Shown: piece after piece, positions 1 through 11,165 of the stretch
Layout: each line of letters begins with the position of its first letter
How positions within the stretch are numbered: position 1 is the first letter of the stretch
DNA from: Bolinopsis microptera
Taxonomy: Eukaryota > Ctenophora > Tentaculata > Lobata > Bolinopsidae
Assembly: GCF_026151205.1 (NCBI RefSeq)
Contig: NC_087073.1
Span: forward strand, 622,001-686,000
Reading direction: 5' to 3'
DNA length: 64,000 nucleotides
The notes under the pieces: generated by a model
What the model was told of the DNA's origin: nothing
What the model saw: only the letters and a program-made list of their open reading frames with translations
Database searches by the model: none
Translations under genes and position numbers: made by a program

Positions 1-1525
1 CTCGTTACTATAGCCTGGAGCCTTGTTGCTGCTCTCGTCTTCTACAGACAGGTACGTACTGAGTTCAGTATCTCTACCTCGTTACTATAGCCTGGAGCCT
101 TGTTGCTGCTCTCGTCTTCTACAGACAGGTACGTACTGAGTTCAGTATCTCTACCTCGTTACTATAGCCTGGAGCCTTGTTGCTGCTCTCGTCTTCTACA
201 GACAGGTACGTACTGAGTTCAGTATCTCTACCTCGTTACTACAGCCTGGAGCCTTGTTGCTGCTCTCGTCTTCTACAGACAGGTACGTACTGAGTTCAGT
301 ATCTCTACCTCGTTACTATAGCCTGGAGCCTTGTTGCTGCTCTCGTCTTCTACAGACAGGTACGTACTGAGTTCAGTATCTCTACCTCGTTACTATAGCC
401 TGGAGCCTTGTTGCTGCTCTCGTCTTCTACAGACAGGTACGTACTGAGTTCAGTATCTCTACCTCGTTACTATAGCCTGGAGCCTTGTTGCTGCTCTCGT
501 CTTCTACAGACAGGTACGTACTGAGTTCAGTATCTCTACCTCGTTACTATAGCCTGGAGCCTTGTTGCTGCTCTCGTCTTCTACAGACAGGTACGTACTG
601 AGTTCAGTATCTCTACCTCGTTACTATAGCCTGGAGCCTTGTTGCTGCCCTCGTCTTCTACAGACAGGTACGTACTGAGTTCAGTATCTCTACCTCGTTA
701 CTATAGCCTGGAGCCTTGTTGCTGCCCTCGTCTTCTACAGACAGGTACGTACTGAGTTCAGTATCTCTACCTCGTTACTATAGCCTGGAGCCTTGTTGCT
801 GCTCTCGTCTTCTACAGACAGGTACGTACTGAGTTCAGTATCTCTACCTCGTTACTATAGCCTGGAGCCTTGTTGCTGCTCTCGTCTTCTACAGACAGGT
901 ACGTACTGAGTTCAGTATCTCTACCTCGTTACTATAGCCTGGAGCCTTGTTGCTGCTCTCGTCTTCTACAGACAGGTACGTACTGAGTTCTGTATCTCTA
1001 CCTCGTTACTATAGCCTGGAGCCTTGTTGCTGCTCTCGTCTTCTACAGACAGGTACGTACTGAGTTCAGTATCTCTACCTCGTTACTATAGCCTGGAGCC
1101 TTGTTGCTGCCCTCGTCTTCTACAGACAGGTACGTACTGAGTTCAGTATCTCTACCTCGTTACTATAGCCTGGAGCCTTGTTGCTGCCCTCGTCTTCTAC
1201 AGACAGGTACGTACTGAGTTCAGTATCTCTACCTCGTTACTATAGCCTGGAGCCTTGTTGCTGCCCTCGTCTTCTACAGACAGGTACGTACTGAGTTCAG
1301 TATCTCTACCTCGTTACTACAGCCTGGAGCCTTGTTGCTGCTCTCGTCTTCTACAGACAGGTACGTACTGAGTTCTGTATCTCTACCTCGTTACTATAGC
1401 CTGGAGCCTTGTTGCTGCTCTCGTCTTCTACAGACAGGTACGTACTGAGTTCAGTATCTCTACCTCGTTACTATAGCCTGGAGCCTTGTTGCTGCTCTCG
1501 TCTTCTACAGACAGGTACGTACTGG
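1..1525 (+). repeat. 77-bp tandem array of an exon end plus its 5' splice site
   Basis: About 20 near-identical 77-bp units run from the window edge, so the true left end is not seen. Comparison with the paralogous exon at 34,417-34,586 shows that each unit is the last 66 nt of a coding exon (22 codons, TM3 of an adhesion-like receptor, ending ...ALVFYRQ) followed by the first 11 nt of its intron, GTACGTACTGA. The paralogue has only one copy, so the amplification is specific to this copy. Variants between units are few (ctgctctc/ctgccctc, cagtatc/tgtatc), which suggests recent expansion or homogenisation. The period is not a multiple of 3, so it is not an in-frame protein repeat. Confidence 0.93.
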
Positions 1526-3315
1526 GATTCTACAGACAGGTACGTACTAAGATTCTACAGACAGGTACGTACTGAGATTCTACAGACAGGTACGTACTAA
1601 GATTCTACAGACAGGTACGTACTAAGATTCTACAGACAGGTACGTACTGAGATTCTACAGACAGGTACGTACTAAGATTCTACAGACAGGTACGCACTGA
1701 GATTCTACAGACAGGTACGTACTGAGATTCTACAGACAGGTACGTACTAAGATTCTACAGACAGGTACGTACTAAGATTCTACAGACAGGTACGTACTGA
1801 GATTCTACAGACAGGTACGTACTAAGATTCTACAGACAGGTACGTACTGAGATTCTACAGACAGATACGTACTAAGATTTTACAGACAGATACGTACTGA
1901 GATTCTACAGACAGATACGTACTGAGATTCTACAGACAGGTATGTACAAAATGTGAAACTTCGTTATATCTACAATTCACGACACTATTTTAGTTGCCAC
2001 ATTTCCAACAGATAGTAAAGGCGATACACACGTACGGCAAGAGTTACGACCACACTTTCAAAATATCCTGTGTTCTCTGCTGGGTCCTACCTCTCATCTT
2101 CCCCTCCTTTGCTCTCATCTACTCGGACAAACATCATCTCAACTATCTCGCTGACATGGATGGAGAATTTGGGTAAACATATTTTACCTTTCTAAGAGGG
2201 GGGGGGGGGGGGGGGGGGGGGCAACATGCAACGTCACGCCACTGAGTACGATCCTGCTAATTATATTGAATAAATGATCAATCACTTAAATAGTTTACAA
2301 TTAAAAACAGCAACTTGTGAAAACGATTTCATTAAAAATAAAAAATTGTGTGATTCCTAGCTAGTTGCTAGGCAACATAGCTAGTTGCTAGGTAACATAG
2401 CTAGTTGCTAGGTAACATGTTTTCTTAAACAGCTGCTGGATATCTGAGACGTGGAAGATCTATACGTTTATTGTGCCGATTTTGGCAGTTGTTGCCGTGA
2501 ACACTTTCTTAGGCATCCGAGTGGTCATTATCATGATCAGAGCCAGTAGCAATCGCGGTGATGACAAAGACGACACGTGGAAAATACAAACGGTAATTTA
2601 ATAATTCCTTTATCTTGAACAGATTCCGTTAACTTGCTGAATCAATAATTTAAGTATACCCCCCCCCCCCCCCGGCCCCAACACCTTAGTAACACCTTAG
2701 TAACACCTAGTAACACCTTAGTAACACCTTAGTAACACTAACACCCAGTAACGCATCTCTCCTCAGAGGCACATCAAGTCAATACTCTCACTAATCATGC
2801 TTTTTGGAGTATCCTTCCTCTTATCCCTCTTTACCTACGGACCTCAAGCTCTCGTCTTTCAGTACCTCTTCATCATCTTCACTTGCTCCCAGGTACTTTT
2901 AGAGAATCTTTAATTACTTGTTTTACAGTGATCATAATATTTGACTGTTTCTTTTTTCACAGTTTGGACAATTTCACTCGGCTTACATGCTCGCTTTGAA
3001 GCATTTGCTCCATTTCTGCACTGAACGTTAATATTCATCCGGATTAAACCTGACCATTAAATGAGGCTAAACACGTCTTCGTCAACATCATTACTTTTTC
3101 AGGGTCTATTTATTTTCATCTTGTTCGTCCCCCTGCGACCGGAGGTTCACTCTGAATGGAAGACTATACTGGGGTCCAGTGCAGGTGCTCGACTCATGAG
3201 CCCGAGGTACACCTCCCGAACCAGCCAAGCCACCAACAGCAGTCTTTTCAACAAGACCAATAACAAGATCTTCGTTCGGAAGGACTCTGTCGTCGACCGA
3301 TGCGTTCCTTCTTAG
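1..3315 (+). CDS. Adhesion/secretin-like 7TM receptor, copy A (3' exons; 5' part outside window)
   Basis: This is the C-terminal 7TM part of a class B2-like receptor at the plasma membrane. Exon ends with TM3 are inside the 77-bp array. Downstream exons are 1994-2172 (TM4, FKISCVLCWVLPLIFPSFAL), 2433-2592 (the CW of ECL2, then TM5), 2767-2892 (TM6 and start of TM7) and 3103-3315 (end of TM7, GLFIFILF, and cytoplasmic tail to TAG). Phases fit (0, 2, 0, 0), and all introns are GT-AG. Family marks are the Cys at the TM3 start in the paralogue, the CW pair before TM5, and the TM7 string SQGLFIFILF followed by EVHSEW, which parallels the QGxFIFxFxC...EVRxxW of adhesion receptors. The protein is almost identical to copy B. 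Which of the ~20 amplified exon ends is used cannot be told. The ligand and extracellular domains are not visible. Confidence 0.85.
1526..1943 (+). repeat. 25-bp tandem array of a 5' splice site
   Basis: About 17 copies of a 25-bp unit, TTCTACAGACAG|GTACGTAC plus five bases, follow the 77-bp array directly. The unit is the last 12 nt of the same exon, the donor GTACGT and a few intron bases. G/A changes alternate through the array (actgag/actaag, aggtac/agatac). The paralogous intron at 34,587-35,518 has about 37 copies, so copy number is unstable. Confidence 0.93.
2359..2419 (+). repeat. 20-bp repeat, GTTGCTAGGYAAC motif (x3) in receptor intron
   Basis: Three copies of a 20-bp unit, CTAGTTGCTAGGYAACATAG, lie just before the acceptor of the TM5 exon. 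Each has the near-palindrome GTTGCT-AGGYAAC, close to RFX/X-box (MDBP-type) sites. Copy B has two units at 35,917-35,959. Confidence 0.8.
2683..2745 (+). repeat. 11-bp repeat (TTAGTAACACC) in receptor intron
   Basis: Several imperfect copies of TTAGTAACACC follow a poly-C run (about 2659-2673) in the intron before the TM6 exon. Copy B has a shorter, diverged version around 36,225-36,290. Nothing else is seen in this intron. Confidence 0.75.
2963..3031 (+). other. Possible alternative last exon of receptor copy A
   Basis: A good 3' splice site (pyrimidine run then CACAG) sits between the TM6/7 exon and the normal last exon. Read in the receptor frame it gives FGQFHSAYMLALKHLL... and stops after 22 codons. 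Using it would replace the end of TM7 and the tail. The same frame, acceptor and stop are kept in copy B at 36,490-36,558. No donor is needed if it is terminal. It could also be intron sequence conserved only because the duplication is recent. Confidence 0.4.
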
Positions 3316-4640
3316 ATCACCTGCATTGATGATATATATTCAGAATACCACTCAGATTACACTTATCAACTAAGCAACACAATCGTTATTTTCCGTCTAA
3401 GAATTTTTGATAATTTGATCGTAGCCAAAACGATCACTTTTTGAAAGCATCCGTTTGAAACTTTGTTACTTTTCACTTTAACATTAGTCAGAATCCGAAT
3501 TATATTTTGTGAAATGAAATTCATTTACTATAGCAATTTGTTCGACTTTTTCCAACCCTGTCAATAATTGATCCCATTTTGAATTATGAATTATATTCAT
3601 TGTATTTTTAAAGTATACTTTATTCGGACCATTTTAAACTAAACTCTTTTGTTAAAAATTTTTTTGCAGTTTTTACCGAATTTTTCTCCAGAAAACAATT
3701 AGTCAGTCAACTATAGATGGTATATGACACAATTGAGGCGCTGAAAGTTTGATTCCGGTCCGAGGAAACACAAATTTGACAATGGACAAATTCGATGGAC
3801 TTTTTGCCCAGGGACTAATTAATCAACGAACTGAGGATGGTATTGGTATATATGAGACCAAATTGAGGTACTGAATGTCAAAATCCCCGACAAAATGGAA
3901 AAAATCATGTTATCCCATTTCTTGTCCCATTTTCAGATTTTGAAGACGAAATTTCCACGACCGAAATTTAGCAGTTTTGACCGAATTTTTTTCCAGAAAC
4001 CAATTAGTCAGTCAACTTTAGGAGGAAGCTCATTACAGAAAGCTTTACAAAACGAAAATTCATATTTTTCAAATTCTGTCCCATTTCCAAAAATGAAAGT
4101 TTCTGAACACAAATTTGACAGATTCGATGGACTTTTTGCGAAGGGACCAATTAGTCAGCTAAGTGAGGTTGAGACGAAATTGAGGTATAGTACTGAAAGT
4201 CAAAATCCCCGACTCAATGTAAAATCTGAACTGTTCCGGGCCAAGTTGAGATATAGGACTAGGCCTAGCAGGCAGCAAGTTGAGATATATGCTCCCAGAG
4301 GACTAGCAGGCAGCGAAGGGTGTCTGCCAAACTGTCATCGGGAGAATAGTACCATCCCTGTGGGCAGTTATATAAAACGCATCTTCTATTGAAACGAGCG
4401 AGCGATTGAAACAAAAGATTATCATTTTGTGTATCAATGTAAAATGAGGGTATAAAGATAGAATACAAATCAACTTTAAATAATTACAAATATCCCATCT
4501 CCACAATTGATATTATCTACAGTATACAAATTACACAGTATCAACAATATGGAAAATCCAACTAGTCTAGTTGTAAGTTACTGGGCGGCGCTCAGCCTGT
4601 CATTCCGCCGAATCTTTATGTTTATGAACATAATAGCCTG
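3316..4640. other. 3' flank of receptor copy A with a dispersed internal repeat
   Basis: No convincing gene. From about 3665 the stretch holds several diverged copies of a ~150-300-bp unit containing GACCGAATTTTTCTCCAGAA, AATTAGTCAGTCAACT and GGTATATGACACAATTGAGG. Related copies occur at 37,260-37,560 and 38,030-38,160. The 165-codon frame at 3895-4392 is built from these repeats and is probably not a gene. At 4570-4646 an exon-like stretch ends in a consensus donor, CCAG|GTAAGT, which is absent from copy B. Confidence 0.7.
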
Positions 4641-7455
4641 GGGTCCCCAGGTAAGTTGTAAGGTAAGAATTAGTTAGATGGCGAGATCTTGTAACCAGGT
4701 AACCAGGTAATCAGGTAACCAGGTAACCAGGTAACCAGGTAACCTGGTAAACAATATGGGCAATCCAACACAGATAGTCTAGTTGTAAGGTAAGAATTAG
4801 TTAGATTGCGAGATCTTGTAACCAGGTAACCAGGTAACCAGGTAATCAGGTAACCAGGTAACCAGGTAACCAGGTAACCTGGTAAACAATATGGGCAATC
4901 CAACACAGATAGGCTAGTAGTAAGGTAAGAATTAGTTAGATGGCGAGATCTTGTAACCAGGTAACCAGGTAACCAGGTAACCAGGTAACCAGGTAACCAG
5001 GTAACCAGGTAACCAGGTAACCTGGTAAACAATATGGGCAATCCAACACAGATAGGCTAGTAGTAAGGTAAGAATTAGTTAGATGGCGAGATCTTGTAAC
5101 CAGGTAACCAGGTAACCAGGTAACCAGGTAACCAGGTAACCAGGTAACCAGGTAACCTGGTAAACAATATGGGCAATCCAACACAGATAGTCTAGTTGTA
5201 AGGTAAGAATTAGTTAGATGGCGAGATCTTGTAACCAGGTAACCAGGTAACCAGGTAACCAGGTAACCAGGTAACCAGGTAACCTGGTAAACAATATGGG
5301 CAATCCAACACAGATAGTCTAGTTGTAAGGTAAGAATTAGTTAGATGGCGAGATCTTGTAACCAGGTAACCAGGTAACCAGGTAACCAGGTAACCAGGTA
5401 ACCAGGTAACCAGGTAACCAGGTAAACAATATGGGCAATCCAACACAGATAGTCTAGTTGTAAGGTAAGAATTAGTTAGATGGCGAGATCTTGTAACCAG
5501 GTAACCAGGTAACCAGGTAATCAGGTAATCAGGTAACCAGGTAACCAGGTAACCAGGTAAACAATATGGGCAATCCAACACAGATAGTCTAGTTGTAAGG
5601 TAAGAATTAGTTAGATGGCAAGATCTTGTAACCAGGTAACCAGGTAACCAGGTAATCAGGTAACCAGGTAACCAGGTAACCAGGTAACCAGGTAAACAAT
5701 ATGGGCAATCCAACACAGATAGTCTAGTTGTAAGGTAAGAATTAGTTAGATGGCGAGATCTTGTAACCAGGTAACCAGGTAACCAGGTAATCAGGTAACC
5801 AGGTAACCAGGTAACCAGGTAACCTGGTAAACAATATGGGCAATCCAACACAGATAGGCTAGTAGTAAGGTAAGAATTAGTTAGATGGCGAGATCTTGTA
5901 ACCAGGTAACCAGGTAATCAGGTAACCAGGTAACCAGGTAACCAGGTAACCAGGTAACCAGGTAACCTGGTAAACAATATGGGCAATCCAACACAGATAG
6001 TCTAGTTGTAAGGTAAGAATTAGTTAGATGGCGAGATCTTGTAACCAGATAACCAGGTAACCAGGTAATCAGGTAACCAGGTAACCAGGTAATCAGGTAA
6101 CCAGGTAACCTGGTAAACAATATGGGCAATCCAACACAGATAGGCTAGTAGTAAGGTAAGAATTAGTTAGATGGCGAGATCTTGTAACCAAGTAACCAGG
6201 TAACCAGGTAACCAGGTAACCAGGTAACCAGGTAACCAGGTAACCAGGTAACCTAGTAAACAATATGGGCAATCCAACACAGATAGTCTAGTTGTAAGGT
6301 AAGAATTAGTTAGATGGCGAGATCTTGTAACCAGGTAACCAGGTAATCAGGTAACCAGGTAACCAGGTAAACAATATGGGCAATCCAACACAGATAGTAT
6401 AGTTGTAAGGTAAGAATTAGTTAGATGGCGAGATCTTGTAACCAGGTAACCAGGTAACCAGGTAACCAGGTAACCAGGTAATCAGGTAACCAGGTAACCA
6501 GGTAACCAGGTAAACAATATGGGCAATCCAACACAGATAGTATAGTTGTAAGGTAAGAATTAGTTAGATGGCGAGATCTTGTAACCAGGTAACCAGGTAA
6601 CCAGGTAACCAGGTAACCAGGTAACCAGGTAACCAGGTAACCTGGTAAACAATATGGGCAATCCAACACAGATAGGCTAGTAGTAAGGTAAGAATTAGTT
6701 AGATGGCGAGATCTTGTAACCAGGTAATCAGGTAACCAGGTAACCAGGTAACCAGGTAACCAGGTAACCAGGTAACCTGGTAAACAATATGGGCAATCCA
6801 ACACAGTTAGTCTAGTTGTAAGGTAAGAATTAGTTAGATGGCGAGATCTTGTAACCAGGTAACCAGGTAACCAGGTAACCAGGTAACCAGGTAACCAGGT
6901 AACCAGGTAACCAGGTAACCTGGTAAACAATATGGGCAATCCAACACAGATAGTCTAGTTGTAAGGTAAGAATTAGTTAGATGGCGAGATCTTGTAACCA
7001 GGTAACCAGGTAACCAGGTAACCAGGTAACCAGGTAACCAGGTAACCTGGTAACCAGGTAATCGGGTAATCAGGTAAACAATATGGACAATCCAACACAG
7101 ATAGTCTAGTAGTAAGGTAAGAATTAGTTAGATGGCGAGATCTTGTAACCAGGTAACCAGGTAACCAGGTAACCAGGTAATCAGGTAACCAGGTAACCAG
7201 GTAACCAGGTAACCAGGTAAACAATATGGACAATCCAACACAGATAGTCTAGTTGTAAGGTAAGAATTAGTTAGATGGCGAGATCTTGTAACCAGGTAAC
7301 CAGGTAACCAGGTAACCAGGTAACCAGGTAACCAGGTAACCAGGTAACCAGGTAACCAGGTAACCAGGTAACCAGGTAACCTGGTAAACAACATGGACAA
7401 TCCAACACAGATAGTATAGTTGTAAGGTAAGAATTAGTTAGATGGCGAGATCTTC
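4641..7455 (+). repeat. Higher-order minisatellite built on the 8-mer GTAACCAG
   Basis: About 20 higher-order units of ~115-165 bp. Each has a ~75-bp constant block (with CAATATGGGCAATCCAAC and GAATTAGTTAGATGGCGAG) followed by 5-11 copies of the 8-mer GTAACCAG (that is CAG|GTAAC, also GTAACC-A-GGTAAC across units). Variation in 8-mer number and point variants (aatcagg for aaccagg) is shared between neighbours, which indicates expansion by unequal exchange. The long minus-strand open frames (VTWLPGYL repeats) are products of the repeat. Copy B has only one constant block left, at about 38,930-39,000. Confidence 0.95.
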
Positions 7456-7885
7456 TAAAGTAGACTGACTGACAAGAATGATAATGAGAGTAGAAATAGC
7501 AGACACTGGTATGTGTTACCATGGTAACACGTGACACTGTGTGTGACGGGAAATATAGCTTATTAAATAAATCACCCAATAAATAAGTCGCTCAATCTTG
7601 GCGGTCAACTTCCATCTAATTTATGTTAATGTATAATGAATATGATTAATGAGGCGAGAGTCAGTACCCTAGATCTTTAGCGGTGGAATTCGAGCGTAAA
7701 TATTTTGGCTGATTAATGCCGCAATTCTTTTGCTAAATTAATTAAAATAGTATTAACTCTAATGACTAGGAGGAGACCTCTTCATGTAGCATGTATGTTA
7801 ACTCTCCATAAATAGATAAATCATATTTCTTTTTATTTATCATCGCAAATTTTACCTTATCAACAACACGCACGTATATATTCTT
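7456..7885. other. Duplicated non-coding stretch with an X-box palindrome and an RTE tail relic
   Basis: No gene seen. The stretch aligns closely with 39,085-39,483. It holds a perfect 14-bp palindrome GTTACCATGGTAAC at 7515-7528 (copy B 39,119-39,132), which fits the RFX X-box. It also holds a 40-bp relic (about 7757-7797: GACTAGGAGGAGACC followed by CATGT repeats) matching the 3' end of the RTE-like element at 9636-10,683. Confidence 0.65.
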
Positions 7886-8079
7886 ACTGTCACCAAAATG
7901 TAACTAGGTCGAACGGAAAAATTAGGTCTCACGCAGGAATTAGGTCTCACGCAGGCGCGGCTTTTAAGTGTATTTATATGTATATCACGCGCCTGCGTGA
8001 GATCTAATTCCTGCGTGAGACCTAATTCCTGCGTGAGACCTAATATCTCCGTTCGACCTAGTTACATCTTGGTGACAGT
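7886..8079. mobile_element. Foldback (MITE-like) element, copy A
   Basis: An imperfect palindrome starting ACTGTCACCAAAATGTAACT and ending with its complement AGTTACATCTTGGTGACAGT. The arms are ~85 bp and contain two to three copies of TTAGGTCTCACGCAGG, with a short AT-rich centre. Copy B (39,484-39,641) is the same element with fewer internal repeats. No coding capacity. Superfamily not assigned. Confidence 0.8.
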
Positions 8080-8145
8080 TAAACCTAAGTTTGTGGTAAA
8101 TCGAGGTTTTACTGTTTTTGAACGATCTTAATGAGACTCTATAAT

Positions 8146-8312
8146 CTATATGGCAGAGTCCTCTCCGGCAGAGTCCCACTCTATATTGAATTCCCCGCTT
8201 TTCAAGGATCCTGATCGTTTTGCCCTGCTCGGAGGCGTCAACTCTAAGTCCTCTCCTTCGATATCAGGGTACACCGTCTTTATTAGACCAAGAGCTGACA
8301 ACGGGTCATCAC
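8146..8312 (-). CDS. Last coding exon of an unrecognised protein, copy A
   Basis: A minus-strand exon with acceptor TTTCTACAG|GT, phase 1, running 55 codons to a stop. It encodes ...DDPLSALGLIKTVYPDIEG... and ends FNIEWDSAGEDSAI. The acceptor, frame, length (167 nt) and nearly every residue are kept in copy B (39,701-39,867) while flanking bases change. The acidic, Ser-rich composition with no hydrophobic segment suggests a cytosolic C-terminal tail. No upstream exon could be joined with confidence; the minus-strand exons near 25,300 belong to a different protein as far as I can see. Function unknown. Confidence 0.55.
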
Positions 8313-8546
8313 CTGTAGAAATACATGCGTTAGAGTAGTTAATGTTATTTCTACCTGTAGAGTAGTTAATGTTATTTCGCACGATTTTACTTGGTATCAT
8401 TTATACCAAATGAAAGATGTTAACAGAACTATCAACTTAGAATACATATTCTTCAATTCGACTAGTGTAAACTTCATTTGTTCTAAATGTAGGGCGAGAG
8501 AGAAAGAGGGATGCAGAAAATAGGATAGAGGAATTGAAGGTAAGAG

Positions 8547-9048
8547 TAGAGCTCGACCGGGATACCGGCCGGGATTTTGTGTTATTGTCCCGGTCCCGGC
8601 CGGGATTACTGTTTTAGCCGGGATATTAGCCGGGATTTTAAAAACAGAATTTCGAACTTTTTAATCCAATTTAGCTTCAAATTCATATTTTATTACTTTG
8701 ACTTAGACAAATGTAACGACTGTTAAGAATCGAACTAATCGAAATGAAAATCGAAACTTGAAGGATTGATTAGATTTCAGGCTCATCTTCATCCGAAGAT
8801 ATAACGATGTTGATATCAATGTTAGTTAGTACTTATTAGATTGGTCAATGGACCCTTTATACGAAGGTTGCTTAAAATGTTCCATTTCAACATAGAAATA
8901 TCGTGAAAATCCCGGTACCGGCCGGGATTAAGCTGATCCCGGTCCCGGCCGGGATTTCAGTTTCATCCCAGTCCCGGTCACGGCCGGGATGAGGATCATC
9001 CCGGCCCGGTCCCGGCCGGGACAAAATTCCGATCCCGGTCGACCCCTG
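8547..9048. mobile_element. Non-autonomous hAT-like transposon (502 bp)
   Basis: The terminal inverted repeats are TAGAGCTCGACCGGGAT on the left and CAGGGGTCGACCGGGAT on the right (read inward). The element is flanked by an exact 8-bp direct repeat GGTAAGAG at 8539-8546 and 9049-9056. The 8-bp target duplication and CAGRG-type ends fit hAT. The ends are rich in the palindrome CCGGCCGGGA; the AT-rich middle has no reading frame. Copy B retains only the right end (39,908-39,956). A related fragment lies at 43,361-43,480. Confidence 0.85.
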
Positions 9049-9056
9049 GGTAAGAG

Positions 9057-9635
9057 TGAGGAAAATAATTTTAGATTTTTTATATCCACGCCTAAATGCA
9101 TAATTTTTCCCGGGACAGTGACTTGGATTTCTAACGTGCATGAATTGGTTCCAAAACTGAAGAAATGCAGACACTTTAAAATTGTAGGCCTGTTTATGTT
9201 AATGAAGACAACTCGTTACCATAGTAACACTACCAACTTAGCCTGTTAAGGAGACAGCTTTCGCGACAATATAATTACATAAGATAGCTGCATTCTCAAG
9301 TTATGACACTAGAACTAGTGTCAACTTTGACAAATTACATTATAATTACTGTTGCTCTATGTTGCTCAATTTATTTAGATTGTAAAGATAACGAGAATAT
9401 ACTGGCGACAGCAAGGAGGGGGAGGACTTTAATCTTACAGAACTGATCGTTAGTACTCCATACTTTGAATGAGGGTTAACAATTATATACCCTTATGTAT
9501 TGTTACAATAAACTATAATGCCTTCTTTGTTTAGACGTTAAAGAAACGGGTCCCCTACATATTAATTATACGTCAAGATAGTCAGCAGCTAACATTTCCA
9601 ATATGTATTTAAATGTTATGAATGAGCGTTACAAA
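9057..9635. other. Duplicated non-coding stretch
   Basis: No gene recognised. The sequence aligns with 39,964-40,545 almost base for base, with small indels. It includes GTTACCATAGTAAC near 9218, a near X-box palindrome. Small frames here are conserved no better than the surrounding DNA. Confidence 0.6.
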
Positions 9636-10683
9636 CATGTTACATGGTAAGGTCTCCTCCTAGTCGTTGGAGTGGCCTGCATCACACACATCGCGTTGGC
9701 GGCGTAACATATGTCTCCACTGTACTCGGTTGGTAGCCAAAGCTTCTGTTGTGTCGTTGTCGATGTTTTCAACACCTGTAAACTTAGCAGCATCTTCGAG
9801 TACGCAGGACTTCCAGTTCTTACGGGGTCTGCCCCTTGACCTCTTTCCATAGTTTGGCTTCCAGTTCAACAGAAACCTCGGTAGTCTAGAGTCTGGCATT
9901 CTAACTACATGTCCATACCAACGTAGCCTGGCAGCACTGATGAAAGTCTCAACTGACTTGATGCCAGCCCTCCTAAGAACTTCGTCGTTGGTTACATGAA
10001 AGAACCGTTTAATCCTAAGGATCCTTCTCAAGGAGGTTTGATGGAAAACCTCGAAACGTTTCATCTGCTTTTTGGTGGTGTTCCAGACTTCAGCTCCATA
10101 CAACAAGATGGTGAGGACAGCAGCCCTATAGATCCTGATCTTGGTTGGAGTCTTTATAGTTCTGCTATTCCAAATGTTCCAGAGCTGATGAAAGGCGCCA
10201 TTAGCCTTCTGGATACGGACATCCAGGTCTCTGTTGATTGTCCCATCCCCACTAATAGTTGCACCCAGGTAGACAAAGTTGCTAACCTGCTCGACGGGTT
10301 CACCCTCAACCGACAGCTCAATACAATCATCCTTGATGAAAGGTCGCTGGGAGGCGCACTTGCTTACAGCCATGCATTGGGTCTTCTTTGCATTTATTCT
10401 GAGCCCAGCGTAGGAGCTGTAATGAACTAATAGATCAGTTGATTCCTGTAGGCCTTCCCCTGAGTTGTCCATAATAGCCATGTCATCAGCATAATCGGTG
10501 TCCAGAATGACCTTTTCCTCGACCGTCTTCATCTCTTTCTGCAGCACTGCGCCTTGACTGATGATCTTGTTGGTCTCAGCCAGAAATGCAGAAAAGTTTA
10601 GGCAGAAATTAAAGACAGGAGGTGCTTGAATGTCACCCTGACCTGTGCCTGAGTTAACATCAAACCAGTCTGTCAGCTCCCCA
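9636..10683 (-). mobile_element. RTE-like non-LTR retrotransposon fragment (RT C-terminal half)
   Basis: The minus strand encodes the end of a reverse transcriptase: GTGQGD, then the catalytic box DYADDM, the thumb with FVYLGATISGDG, and the C-terminal LRWYGHVVRMPD and RSRGRPRKNW strings typical of RTE-type elements. It stops at 9660. The endonuclease and the first RT blocks are missing, so it is 5'-truncated. The 3' end is GACTAGGAGGAGACC plus a short ACATGT tail. The frame is open across its 5' junction into the 18-bp minisatellite, giving a 426-codon chimera up to 10,940. Copy B has no element here, so it inserted after duplication or was lost there. Confidence 0.85.
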
Positions 10684-10890
10684 TGGTCTGGCATTTCTTT
10701 ATGGTCAGGCATTTCTTTATGGTCAGGCTTTTCTTTATGGTCGGGCATTTCCTTATGGTCAGGCATTTCTTTATGGTCAGGCATTTCCTTATGGTCGGGC
10801 ATTTCCTTATGGTCAGGCATTTCTTTATGGTCAGGCATTTCTTTATGGTCAGGCATTTCTTTATAGTCAGGCATTTCTTTTAAGTCACGT
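10684..10890. repeat. 18-bp minisatellite, copy A
   Basis: About 11 copies of CATTTCYTTATGGTCAGG. Because 18 is a multiple of 3, the array is open in several frames (KEMPDH on the minus strand). Copy B has about 28 copies at 40,566-41,065, many with a gtcagg/gacagg variant. Confidence 0.92.
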
Positions 10891-10984
10891 GACATTTTGA
10901 TGGATTTCGGATTATTTAGTTTAAAACTACAATAACACATAGTTGATTGGATTTTAAATTTGAACTATTTTTCCGTCGTATTAC

Positions 10985-11165
10985 TCGTAAATGCTAGTGA
11001 ACCTGCTTGGCAATACCGTCGAATTAATCGTAAATGCTAGTGAACCTGCTTGGCAATACCGTCGTATTAATCGTAAATGCTAGTGAACCTGCTTGTAAAT
11101 GCTAGTGAATCTGCTTGTAAATGCTAGTGAACCTGCTTGTAAATGCTAGTGAACCTGCTTGGCAA
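10985..11165 (+). repeat. TAAATGCTAGTGAACCTGCTTG repeat (two lengths)
   Basis: Six copies of a 22-bp unit (core ATGCTAGTGAACCTGCTTG), the first two followed by an extra ~20-bp block containing GCAATACCGTCG. Copy B has three short units at about 41,169-41,235. No coding signal. Confidence 0.85.

Noticed and set aside
3895-4506. 165-codon plus-strand frame and overlapping minus-strand frames
   Set aside because: Made of the dispersed repeat unit, and not kept open in copy B.
4641-7455. CRISPR-like look of constant blocks separated by variable segments
   Set aside because: The variable parts are themselves 8-mer repeats, block lengths vary, and the genome is eukaryotic.
4670-7579. Many minus-strand frames of VTWLPGYL repeats, up to 213 codons
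   Set aside because: They are translations of the 8-mer array (24 nt = 8 codons); they have no splice or start context, and lengths vary with repeat number.
8887-9249. Frames overlapping the hAT-like MITE (RDRDWDE-type, SEENNFRFF)
   Set aside because: Composed of CCGGCCGGGA repeats or of duplicated spacer; no splice or start evidence.
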